NCBI GenBank assembly: GCA_050331475.1
Contig: JBHJGU010000119.1
Location: 1-6,716, forward strand
From: JBHJGU01 sp050331475
GTDB taxonomy: Bacteria; Pseudomonadota; Alphaproteobacteria; Caulobacterales; Maricaulaceae
Direction of reading: 5' to 3'
Length of the DNA: 6,716 bases
In this document: positions 1 to 5,851 of the stretch, in pieces
Position numbering within the stretch: position 1 is the stretch's first letter
Layout: every line of letters starts with the position of its first letter
Program-made: the position numbers and the translations under genes
The notes under the pieces: generated by a model
Told to the model about the DNA's origin: nothing
Database searches by the model: none
The model's input: only the letters and a program-made list of their open reading frames with translations

Positions 1-81
1 CCGTCTACGCGGTAGCCCGCTTGTCAACGCTACGCGCACCGCTTCGGCGCGGAATTCCGGGGTTGGTTTCGATGTCATCAT
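1..81 (-). CDS. IS3-family transposase OrfA, N-terminal 27 codons (runs off the left edge)
   Basis: The minus strand from 81 reads MMTSKPTPEFRAEAVRVALT and continues SGLPRRR in frame to base 1. The TPEFRAEAV...LTSGL..RR pattern is the start of the helix-turn-helix OrfA (Transposase_8 / HTH_Tnp_1) of IS3-family elements. That protein binds the IS ends and is joined to the OrfB DDE integrase domain by programmed frameshifting. Two ATG codons lie in tandem. The strong ribosome site AAAGGAG (92-86) sits 4 bases before the first and 7 before the second (start 78), so the second is more likely the true start. Only about a quarter of a normal OrfA of roughly 90-100 residues is visible, so intactness is unknown. 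The assignment comes from remembered family resemblance, not a search. Confidence 0.72.
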   Translation of the reverse strand, partial: MMTSKPTPEFRAEAVRVALTSGLPRRR

Positions 82-85
82 GTCT

Positions 86-131
86 CTCCTTTGTGGCAAA
101 ATACCAAGTCAAAGGAGCGGAACAATTCCGC
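86..131 (-). promoter_or_regulatory. IS leader: tandem hairpins, one covering the OrfA ribosome site, with a possible internal promoter
   Basis: Two perfect inverted repeats adjoin on the minus strand. Hairpin A is GCGGAA/TTCCGC (131-126 and 122-117) with a 3-base loop. Hairpin B pairs CTCCTTTG (117-110) with CAAAGGAG (93-86) across 16 bases, and its second arm is the OrfA ribosome site itself. A weak sigma70-like element, TTGTTC (125-120), 16 bases, TATTTT (103-98), would start transcripts after the first arm of hairpin B, leaving the ribosome site free. Read-through from outside the IS would include both arms and could hide it. The repeats are seen directly; promoter and control function are inferred. 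Confidence 0.45.
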
Positions 132-218
132 GACAGGTCCACCTCAAATCGAGGACGTTTTCGGGGAGCAGGTCATATTCATTGGACCTTGGGCGTGCAA
201 GGGGTCTATGGCGCGGAG

Positions 219-791
219 ATGCGCGCTTGGTGTGAACGCCTCGGTCGGCGGCTCGATATCATGATTGACTTAGGTCTGCAGGCCACGCCTACGGTCTATC
301 AGGTTGGATCGACGGCGCTACGGTATTTGTTCTCAGGAGAGACCACCGATTGCCCGCCTGTGCAGACCGCTTTGCGCGAGATCAATCGCGGGCGTCTTGG
401 TTTCGCCGCCACAAACGCGGCGGCGCGGTTTGGCGGTCGAACCGCAGGCGGCATGTTTACGACATATGCGGTGACGGGCGGCCGTCTCGGCCGACGCAAT
501 ATGGGCGGAGCGACCAAAATCGGCGTGGCGCTATCCAACACCGTGATCGCCAGCGTCGGTTTGCTCTTGAAACTTGCGATCCATACCCAAGGGATTGGGG
601 TCAGCGTTATCGATATGTGGGTCGCGATCTTCACCGGTCGCGCCGGACCGATCATCACGTCCGCGCAGTATCGCAAGCTGTTCGAAGCGGTCCGGCAGTG
701 CATTCTACCGATGGACCAGACGGACTATCATGCGTTTGTCGACGCACACCGGGAGCTGCAATCGGCGGTGACCCAGATCCGGGACCAATGA
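219..791 (+). CDS. Hypothetical protein, 190 residues, possibly 5'-truncated by the adjacent IS
   Basis: I do not recognise this protein. The frame is open from base 21, but everything before about 142 is IS sequence, so the long upstream start is not credible. ATG 219 is the first ATG outside the IS; TTG 189 and GTG 195 are alternatives, and none has a well-spaced ribosome site. The gene may therefore be a fragment that lost its start to the IS. From M219, residues 1-60 are a charged, probably helical segment, residues 72-102 are rich in glycine (GGRTAGGMF..TGGRLGRRNMGG), two moderately hydrophobic stretches lie at about 101-121 and 125-139, and the C-terminus (150-190) is soluble-looking. 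The glycine-rich and amphipathic middle could associate with membranes. The stop TGA overlaps the next gene's ATG (ATGA), indicating coupled translation. Codon use is GC-rich and coding-like. Confidence 0.5.
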   Translation: MRAWCERLGRRLDIMIDLGLQATPTVYQVGSTALRYLFSGETTDCPPVQTALREINRGRLGFAATNAAARFGGRTAGGMFTTYAVTGGRLGRRNMGGATKIGVALSNTVIASVGLLLKLAIHTQGIGVSVIDMWVAIFTGRAGPIITSAQYRKLFEAVRQCILPMDQTDYHAFVDAHRELQSAVTQIRDQ

Positions 792-967
792 TGGCGCGCT
801 TCCTGAAACGCTATATGTGCGCGTGCCTTCTCTATGGTGGCGGCGCCGCGGCGACGCTTTTGTTTTTGCTGCACGACTATGGTTTAGCCGCCCTCGCCTT
901 GGCGGTCGCATTGTTCGGCGGTTTCCTCGATTGGCGGCTCGACCGGGCCCCCCCGCCAGAGCGATAG
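788..967 (+). CDS. Small hydrophobic protein, 59 residues, two predicted membrane segments
   Basis: This starts at ATG 788, overlapping the TGA stop of the upstream gene by ATGA, and ends at TAG 965-967. The second codon (791) is also ATG. The product has a basic N-terminus (MMARFLKRY), a hydrophobic stretch at about residues 10-28, a short turn with HDYG at 30-33, a second hydrophobic stretch at about 34-48, and a short charged, proline-containing tail (RLDRAPPPER). This is a helical-hairpin inner-membrane protein with both ends probably cytoplasmic. No family is recognised. The tight coupling to the preceding gene argues that the two work together, for example as a membrane partner or an accessory/immunity-like protein, but nothing in the sequence proves a role. 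No convincing terminator follows it. Confidence 0.5.
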   Translation: MMARFLKRYMCACLLYGGGAAATLLFLLHDYGLAALALAVALFGGFLDWRLDRAPPPER

Positions 968-1101
968 TCGAACCACGCCCGACCGCGTTGAGCCCTTTTT
1001 GCAAGACCCTGCATTATGTGGAATAACTGTTTTGTCGTGCCAGTCATTTAAAAATTTATTGCCGAAACTCTACGAAATTCGCAATCGGCGGCATGCGTTG
1101 T

Positions 1102-1503
1102 TTAATTTGCTCCATAAAGCGTGATTTGTTCGCAATCGTATCTCTGCACAGGGTACCCATAATACTGAACTAAGCACTGATATTCGGAGGAAACTTGACC
1201 ATTACAACCGGTTGTCATCCATGCTGCATTTTTGCTGTTTCCGTTTGTCCTTGGGCATTGATACAGCCGGACTGGCGTCAGATTAAAATCGTTTATTAAT
1301 CTTGTCGCAATTGCGTCGGCTTTATCAAGTCGTTCAAGAACGGGCGTTTGCGACCACGTGGTCAGCGTTTGTTGGGCAGAGCCCCACGAGATTAGACCAA
1401 CGGCAATGAGCACGCCTATCAGTCCGCCCCAAAAAGCACCTCGCCGCACGAGGAAGAACTCTCTCATTAAGTCGGTTTTCAATTCATCGGTTAGTTTAGT
1501 CAT
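1102..1503 (-). CDS. Hypothetical single-pass membrane protein with four cysteines, 133 residues
   Basis: I do not recognise the family. ATG 1503 is chosen; a GTG lies one codon upstream (1506). AAGG lies 8 bases before the ATG (1515-1512), a modest ribosome site. Residues 1-22 are a charged cytoplasmic head (MTKLTDELKTDLMREF..VRR), 23-42 form one hydrophobic helix (FWGGLIGVLIAVGLISW), and 43-133 would lie in the periplasm by the positive-inside rule. That domain has four cysteines (about 83, 100, 110, 124), an even number suited to two disulfides, and is rich in Gln, Asn and Tyr. The gene is visibly more AT-rich than the reductase and transferase genes, uses codons such as AAT, TTA and AAA, and sits next to a tRNA 3' end and near an IS. 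All of this fits horizontally acquired cargo. Stop TAA is at 1104-1102. Confidence 0.65.
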   Translation of the reverse strand: MTKLTDELKTDLMREFFLVRRGAFWGGLIGVLIAVGLISWGSAQQTLTTWSQTPVLERLDKADAIATRLINDFNLTPVRLYQCPRTNGNSKNAAWMTTGCNGQVSSEYQCLVQYYGYPVQRYDCEQITLYGAN

Positions 1504-1699
1504 CACCTAGGCCTTGTAAGAAACAGGTTTCGCAGGAAAATTATCAAAAAAATACTTGAAAATATTGAAGAACCTTTTGCCTGCCTTGAAAGTGAAACTA
1601 GATTTTAACAGTGATCCCCAGCCAATTAAAAAACCTACCTTGGTACAGTTACATTGAAAGCCAATTATTGTCCACAAATCGGTCATCGAACAGAACAGC
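1504..1699. other. AT-rich intergenic stretch between the tRNA terminator and the four-cysteine gene
   Basis: These 196 bases are clearly AT-richer than the surrounding DNA, with runs such as seven A at 1546-1552 and six A at 1628-1633. A 66-codon minus-strand frame crosses it (1707-1507), but its ATG lies inside the tRNA terminator stem and it has no ribosome site, so I do not count it as a gene. On the minus strand, GATAAT (1545-1540) and TAAAAT both resemble a sigma70 -10 box and could serve the gene starting at 1503, but neither has a good -35 box at the right spacing. No direct repeat of the tRNA 3' end was seen here. Confidence 0.4.
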
Positions 1700-1723
1700 A
1701 AAAACATCGCACTCTCGGCGACG
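1700..1723 (-). terminator. Rho-independent terminator of the tRNA-Ser gene
   Basis: On the minus strand, just 2 bases after the encoded CCA, CGTCGC (1723-1718) pairs with GCGATG (1710-1705) across a 7-base loop. This gives a 6-bp stem with one G-U pair, followed directly by TTTTT (1704-1700). Position, orientation and the U-tract fit a tRNA terminator; the stem is short but mostly G-C. Confidence 0.6.
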
Positions 1724-1725
1724 AC

Positions 1726-1818
1726 TGGCGGAGAGGAGGGGATTCGAACCCCCGATACGGCTCTTAACCGTATACTCGCTTAGCAGGCGAGCGCCTTCGA
1801 CCTCTCGGCCACCTCCCC
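1726..1818 (-). tRNA. tRNA-Ser(GCU), CCA encoded
   Basis: The 93-base minus-strand sequence folds as a class II tRNA. The acceptor stem GGGGAGG pairs with CCTCTCC (one G-U), followed by discriminator G and an encoded CCA (1728-1726). The D arm is GGCCGAGAGGTCGAAGG. The anticodon stem CTCGC/GCGAG encloses loop CTGCTAA with anticodon GCU (1784-1782). The long variable arm TACGG...CCGTA is the serine identity feature. The T arm GGGGG-TTCGAAT-CCCCT has one terminal G-U pair. It reads AGC and AGU serine codons. All conserved landmarks are intact, so the gene should be functional. Its 3' end faces the accessory region to the left. Confidence 0.96.
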
Positions 1819-1828
1819 GGAACCGCGC

Positions 1829-1857
1829 TCGATACCCAACCTTGCCCCGCGCGGCAA
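1829..1857 (-). promoter_or_regulatory. Probable sigma70 promoter of tRNA-Ser
   Basis: On the minus strand TTGCCG (1857-1852) and TATCGA (1834-1829) are separated by 17 bases, with the -10 box ending 10 bases before the first tRNA base (1818). That leaves a leader of only a few bases for RNase P to remove. The -35 matches 4 of 6 and the -10 matches 3 of 6 consensus bases. The spacing is ideal, but the boxes are imperfect. Confidence 0.4.
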
Positions 1858-1927
1858 CCCCGCAGGCCGGCTCTGAAACAGCAATGTGGCGTTGACCGCG
1901 CCGGCTCCGCGACGCATCTCCCCCGTC

Positions 1928-3151
1928 ATGACCGACGCGACCGCATCCTTATAAATTCTTGGCGCCGGCCAAGCAGGGTTCACGCTCGCCACCCATCTGC
2001 GCAAGCTCAGCTTTTCCGGAGACATTACGCTGGCGGGCGACGAACCCTACCCGCCTTATCAGCGCCCGCCGCTCTCCAAGGCGTATCTCTGCGGGGGCGG
2101 CGCTTTAGAAGACGCTTGGCTCGCCCATCCCGAAGCGCTCGCCGCCCAAGGGATAACGCTACAAACCGGCGACGCGGCCGTGGCGATCGACACGAGCGCG
2201 AAAACCGTCACTTTCCGCTCTAAACGCGTTCAGCGTTTTGACAAGCTCGCGCTGGCTCTGGGCGCCCGCGCGCGGGTGCCGCCGCTGCCGGGCGCGGACC
2301 TGATGGGCGTCCATAGTCTGCGCGGGATCGACGATGCGCGCGCCCTATCGGACGCTCTGGCGACAGCGCAGCGGCTGGTGGTCATTGGCGGGGGTTATAT
2401 CGGCTTGGAAGCGGCGGCGTCCGTGCGCAAGCGCGGGGTGGAGGTCACGGTGTTGGAAGCCGCGCCGCGCATTCTCGCGCGGTCCTCCTCTGAGCCCATC
2501 GCCCGTGCTCTGGCCGAGCGGCACGCCCGGGCCGGGGTTGAGATCCGAACCGGAGCGACCGTTGCGGCCATCCTTGGAGCCGATCGGGCGGAGGCGGTTG
2601 CGCTCGCCAGCGGAGACGCCCTCCCTGCGGATCAGGTGCTCATCGGCGTGGGCGCGGCGCCCCGCACGCAACTGGCTCAGACGGCCGGCTTGGCGGTAGA
2701 GGGCGGCATAAGCGTGGACGCCCGGGCGCGCACGTCCGCGCCCGACATCTACGCCATTGGGGACTGCGCGAACTTTCCCAGCGCCCGCTACGGAACCCGG
2801 CTTAGGCTGGAGTCAGTGCAAAACGCGATTGATCAGGCGCGCGCTTTAGCGGCGGAGCTTTGCGGCCGCGCTCAGGATTATGACCCCCTGCCCTGGTTTT
2901 GGTCCGACCAATACGAGTTGAAGCTTCAAATCGCCGGCCTGTCGTCTTTCGGTGATAAGTCCGTCATTCGTGCGGATGACCAAGGCGGCTTGAGCGTGGT
3001 GTGGTTGCGCGCAGGGCGTTTGGCGTGCGTGGAGGCCATCAACCGGGCGCATGATTTCATGACGGCGCGACGACTTTTATCGGAGCCACCGGTTATGGCG
3101 GTCGATGTTCTGGCGGATGTGTCGAGGCCTCTGGGCGACGCCGTCGCTTAA
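1928..3151 (+). pseudogene. NAD(P)H-dependent ferredoxin/rubredoxin-type reductase (FAD), interrupted by TAA at codon 9
   Basis: Read from ATG 1928, the frame gives MTDATASL, then TAA (1952-1954), then ILGAGQAGF and a complete reductase to TAA 3149-3151, 407 codons in all, the normal length of putidaredoxin/rhodocoxin-reductase-type enzymes. These pass electrons from NAD(P)H through FAD to a small ferredoxin serving a P450 or dioxygenase. Visible motifs (numbered from 1928) are the FAD-binding GAGQAG at 12-17, YPPYQRPPLSKAYL at about 43-56, the NAD-binding VVIGGGYIGLEAA at 151-163 followed by VTVLEAAPRILAR, the second FAD motif YAIGDCANFP at 275-284, and the C-terminal reductase domain with WFWSDQYELKLQIAGL at 323-338. 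The frame is identical before and after the stop, so this is a substitution, not a frameshift. No ATG, GTG or TTG follows until GTG 2180, which would lose the FAD domain. ATT 1955 directly after the stop is an unlikely start. A sequencing error is possible. No ferredoxin or oxygenase partner is in view. Confidence 0.85.
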
Positions 3152-3154
3152 AAT

Positions 3155-3183
3155 GTGAAACTTTTTACCTCGTCTTGAATAAA
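3155..3183 (+). promoter_or_regulatory. Weak promoter candidate ahead of the sugar-phosphate transferase
   Basis: GTGAAA (3155-3160) and AATAAA (3178-3183) each match 4 of 6 sigma70 consensus bases and are 17 bases apart, in an AT-rich pocket between two GC-rich genes. Transcripts would begin about 30 bases before the likely start codon at 3223. This is pattern matching only. Confidence 0.25.
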
Positions 3184-3222
3184 CTGTGGCGTTATCGCGG
3201 CTGAATGGGGAGACTAGCGCCC

Positions 3223-4752
3223 ATGAAAGCACCGCAGGAAGCGTCAATGGACGTGCGCACGATCGAAGCCGAACGCCTTGCGCCGGTCGCCGAATTGGCG
3301 GTAACGACCGAGCGCCCGCGCGCGGGCGCTCTAACGGTCGCCGCCCCGCCGCGCGCTTCCGCCGCGGTCTTAGCGCGCGCGTTCCAGCTTGCCGACATCA
3401 CGGTTTTGACCGTGCTGGCGCTTGCGGCGATGGCCGCGGCGAGCCCGATTGACCTGCTCAACACGCCGTTGGGACTAGCCGCGCCGTTTGTCGCCGCGTG
3501 GCTCGCTCTGGTTTGGGGCTTAAGCGCTGCGGGCGCTTGGCGGTTTGAATTCGCCGAAACCGTTTGGGACCGGTTGGGCCGGATTAGCGGCGGCTTGGTC
3601 TCTGCGCTTTTTATCGCCTTGATCGCGGCCGGGCTCGCGAACATGCCCGCTTATGCGTGGCCAGCCTTCGCCGCCCAACTCGGTGCGGCGAGCCTGCTGA
3701 TTATCGCGCTGCATATTCAGTATCTGGCGCACCTACGCCGGCTAGCGCGAGACGGCCGTTTGTCTCCACGGGTGGCGATTGTAGGGGCGACCGAGCACGC
3801 CCACCGCCTGCTCGAACGCAACGCCGCCACCCATGAGCTGACCGTGCTAGGGGTGTTTGACGATCGCAAAGGCCGCGCGCCCAGCGCGATTGCAGGCTCC
3901 CAAGTGCTGGGCGACACTTATGATTTGCTGGCGTGGGACAGCCTGCCGGATGTGGACAAAATCATCATCTGCGTGCCCCACCAAGCCGACCGGCGGGTGC
4001 GCGAGCTGATCGATCGGCTGCGGTCCCTCCCCCATGAGATCGCTTTGATCCTAGAGACCGACTTCGCCGTCGACGCGAACGCGAGCCTCGCGCGGGTGGC
4101 CCGGGTGCCCATGGCGCGCATCGCCGGGGGTCATCAGGATGAGGTTAAGCTCATCGTCAAACGCGTCGAGGATGTGGTGATTGGCGCCGCCGCGCTTGTC
4201 CTCGCAGCGCCAATCATGGCGCTGATCGCTGTGTTGGTGAAGCTCGACAGCCCGGGTCCGATCCTGTTTCGCCAGAAACGCCATGGCTTTAACAATCGCA
4301 TTATCGACGTTCTGAAATTCCGCACCATGCGTCACAGCCCCCAGGGCGACATCGGGCCGATGCGCCAAGTCGAAGCTGGCGATAAGCGGGTCACCCGGCT
4401 GGGCCGGTTCTTGCGCAAGACCAGCCTCGACGAACTGCCCCAGATTTGGAACGTGTTGCGCGGAGAAATGTCGCTGGTCGGCCCCCGCCCGCACGCCGTG
4501 GACATGCGCACCGGAGAGACGGAAACCGCCAAGCTGCTCGCCGAATACGCCCACCGCCATCGTGTGAAGCCCGGCATAACCGGTTGGGCGCAGATCAATG
4601 GCTCACGCGGGCCGGTGCACACGGTGGAGGAGCTCCAGCGCCGGGTGCGGCTTGATATTGCGTATATCGAACACCAATCGCTGTGGTTGGATCTGTTGAT
4701 CTTGGCGCGCACCGTGCCCTGCTTGCTCGGCGATAAGCTTAACACGCGATAG
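3223..4752 (+). CDS. Polyprenyl-phosphate sugar-1-phosphate transferase initiating exopolysaccharide synthesis (WcaJ/WbaP type)
   Basis: This membrane enzyme moves a sugar-1-phosphate from a UDP-sugar to undecaprenyl phosphate, the first step of a lipid-linked repeat unit. From ATG 3223 (509 residues), four hydrophobic segments lie at about 55-75, 85-105, 122-140 and 150-170. A Rossmann-like CoA/nucleotide-binding domain follows (VAIVGATEHAHR to about 283). The C-terminal bacterial sugar transferase domain has KRVEDVVIG, a hydrophobic membrane helix at about 318-340, SPGPILFRQKRHG, LKFRTMR, KTSLDELPQ with the catalytic Asp-Glu pair at 403-404, SLVGPRPH at 417-424 and KPGITGWAQING at 449-460. 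All key motifs are intact. Start choice: GGGGAGA lies 9 bases before 3223; ATG 3247 has AGGAAG at 5 bases and is equally plausible; ATG 3205 lacks a site. The full-length WcaJ-like architecture suggests glucose or galactose, but the sugar is not readable. Caulobacter HfsE/PssY/PssZ belong to this family. Confidence 0.93.
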   Translation: MKAPQEASMDVRTIEAERLAPVAELAVTTERPRAGALTVAAPPRASAAVLARAFQLADITVLTVLALAAMAAASPIDLLNTPLGLAAPFVAAWLALVWGLSAAGAWRFEFAETVWDRLGRISGGLVSALFIALIAAGLANMPAYAWPAFAAQLGAASLLIIALHIQYLAHLRRLARDGRLSPRVAIVGATEHAHRLLERNAATHELTVLGVFDDRKGRAPSAIAGSQVLGDTYDLLAWDSLPDVDKIIICVPHQADRRVRELIDRLRSLPHEIALILETDFAVDANASLARVARVPMARIAGGHQDEVKLIVKRVEDVVIGAAALVLAAPIMALIAVLVKLDSPGPILFRQKRHGFNNRIIDVLKFRTMRHSPQGDIGPMRQVEAGDKRVTRLGRFLRKTSLDELPQIWNVLRGEMSLVGPRPHAVDMRTGETETAKLLAEYAHRHRVKPGITGWAQINGSRGPVHTVEELQRRVRLDIAYIEHQSLWLDLLILARTVPCLLGDKLNTR

Positions 4753-4771
4753 CTCATCGGTTTTTTGAGAC

Positions 4772-5851
4772 TTAGCCCGCGTAAGCGGCCATCTGGTCGA
4801 GCCGGCGGATCACCTTGCCTGGCAGTCGCGACACCGGCCCCAAGGGCGCGGCCTCCGCCCAGCGCTCCACGGTTTTCGCCGCAGCGCGCAGCCCCGCTTG
4901 TGCGGTCCTGCCGCTATGCGCCCAGCCCTTGGCGAGGTCAAAGCCCGTATCCGCAAACTCCAGTTTGTAGCGCAAATCCACCGGCCCCAGATGGGCCGCG
5001 GTGACGCCCAAGCGCTGATGCCCCTCCAACATGGCCCACAACAGGATCAATCCTGGGCTGAAGGCGGCGTATTCCGGATCATAGGCGGGGAACCAGTAAT
5101 GGATTGCCTGTCCGCTCTTGATGCCGAAATGGATGGCGATCGGACGTCCCTCGACTTCCAGCGTCGACAGGACGCCCGCGAATTCGGGGGTGCGGGTTTC
5201 AAACATCGCGCGCAGCGCCGCCATGGCCCAGCGGGTCTCGGTGAGGTCCACATAGCCGCTCGCCTTATATTGCGCGCTCTTCCACGCCCAGAGCGTGTCG
5301 AACACCGTCTCCCGCCGGTCATCCAGGGTGATCACCGGCTCGCCGACCCGGCGCACGAGCTTGGAGCGCTTGTTGCGCAGCCGAGAGAGCGCGGAGCCAT
5401 GGCTGGCTTTCTTGCGCGCATGGTAAGCGTCAAAGCCATCGGAGAGGTCGCAGACATGACACCGCTGCTGTTTGCGATGGCTGGGGGCGAAGGCCGCCTG
5501 CTCCGCCGGTGCGCCGAAATAAACGAAGACAGGGATGTGCGCCTTGCGCAGCACGGTTTTCAGTTCGAGCCCGGCGTCGGGGGGCGCGATCAGACCATGC
5601 ACGTCCGCCATAGGACCGCCGAGCGGGCGGCAATAGCCCGAGAGCGAGCGTTGGAACGGCAAAAAGCCTACAATTTCCGCGCCTTCGCGGATCACTGCGG
5701 CGCGCGCGTCCCTCCGTGCGCTCGCGATCGCCTCAGCGTAACCGCGCGTGAAGTAAGGGCTCGACAGGCCCGGATGACTCGCCTGAAGCGCATCCCAACG
5801 GGCTTTTTCCGCCGCAGACAGCGCGTTAATTGGTTTGACCGCAACGTCCAT
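4772..5851 (-). CDS. FemAB/CelD-like GNAT acyltransferase of a polysaccharide locus
   Basis: The 359-residue product resembles the CelD/BcsL/FemAB-like acetyltransferase family (Acetyltransf_6), cytoplasmic proteins with a doubled GNAT fold that acylate or aminoacylate sugars or peptidoglycan precursors. Family-like stretches are the N-terminal WDALQASHPGLSSPYF (19-34), FLPFQR (63-68) and GGPMADVHGLI (78-88), the basic KKASHGSALSRLRNKRSKLVRR (147-168), and the C-terminal GNAT core with AIHFGIKSGQAIHYWFPAYD (239-258), SPGLILLWAMLEG (265-277) and LGPVDLRYKLEF (288-299). No signal peptide is seen. ATG 5851 follows GGAG at 7 bases. It converges on the sugar transferase with a 19-base gap and diverges from the flippase. 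HfsK of Caulobacter holdfast synthesis belongs to the same broad class, so polysaccharide modification is a reasonable inference, but donor and acceptor are unknown. A long antisense frame across it is a composition shadow. Confidence 0.83.
   Translation of the reverse strand: MDVAVKPINALSAAEKARWDALQASHPGLSSPYFTRGYAEAIASARRDARAAVIREGAEIVGFLPFQRSLSGYCRPLGGPMADVHGLIAPPDAGLELKTVLRKAHIPVFVYFGAPAEQAAFAPSHRKQQRCHVCDLSDGFDAYHARKKASHGSALSRLRNKRSKLVRRVGEPVITLDDRRETVFDTLWAWKSAQYKASGYVDLTETRWAMAALRAMFETRTPEFAGVLSTLEVEGRPIAIHFGIKSGQAIHYWFPAYDPEYAAFSPGLILLWAMLEGHQRLGVTAAHLGPVDLRYKLEFADTGFDLAKGWAHSGRTAQAGLRAAAKTVERWAEAAPLGPVSRLPGKVIRRLDQMAAYAG

Larger units (their letters stand above)
1..141 (-). mobile_element. 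Left (transposase 5') end of an IS3-family insertion sequence, cut by the window edge
   Basis: Read on the minus strand, this stretch starts with a TG terminus (TGGACCTGTC at 141-132), has a short leader with two inverted repeats, and then the start of an IS3-type OrfA. IS3-family elements begin with 5'-TG, so 141 is my best estimate of the outer boundary. The other end, the terminal inverted repeat partner and the 3-5 bp target duplication lie outside the window, so neither the boundary nor the completeness of the element can be confirmed. Bases 142 onward do not resemble IS sequence and are taken as host or target DNA. The family call rests on the OrfA N-terminus; the boundary is inference. 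Confidence 0.6.

Noticed and set aside
21..218. N-terminal 66 codons of the long plus-strand frame starting at 21
   Set aside because: The first 41 codons lie in the IS end opposite the OrfA start, and the remainder has no start with a ribosome site; I do not include it in the gene.
990..1101. Terminator between the 59-residue gene and the convergent four-cysteine gene
   Set aside because: There is a T run at 996-1000 without a preceding stem, and a GCCGA/TCGGC repeat with a loop of about 22 bases; neither is a convincing terminator.
1507..1707. 66-codon minus-strand frame in the AT-rich gap
   Set aside because: Its ATG sits in the stem of the tRNA terminator, it lacks a ribosome site, and its Phe/Lys-rich content reflects AT-rich DNA. 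A real small gene cannot be fully excluded.
1611..2025. Frames crossing the tRNA on both strands (94 and 81 codons)
   Set aside because: They translate the tRNA-Ser itself (GFEPPIRLL and GEVAERSKALAC are common artefacts of tRNA-Ser genes) and overlap the reductase start.
2180..3151. A stand-alone 323-residue oxidoreductase starting at GTG 2180
   Set aside because: The family sequence continues in frame upstream to 1955 and, past the TAA, to ATG 1928. Starting at 2180 would omit the FAD-binding motif.
3135..3166. Hairpin GCGAC-GCC-GTCGC near the reductase stop, followed by a T run, as a terminator
   Set aside because: The T run (3162-3166) is 14 bases away from the stem, too far for an intrinsic terminator.
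4051..4757. Long minus-strand frames (169 and 141 codons) opposite the sugar transferase
   Set aside because: The plus strand encodes every motif of the sugar transferase domain here; the opposite frames are composition shadows.
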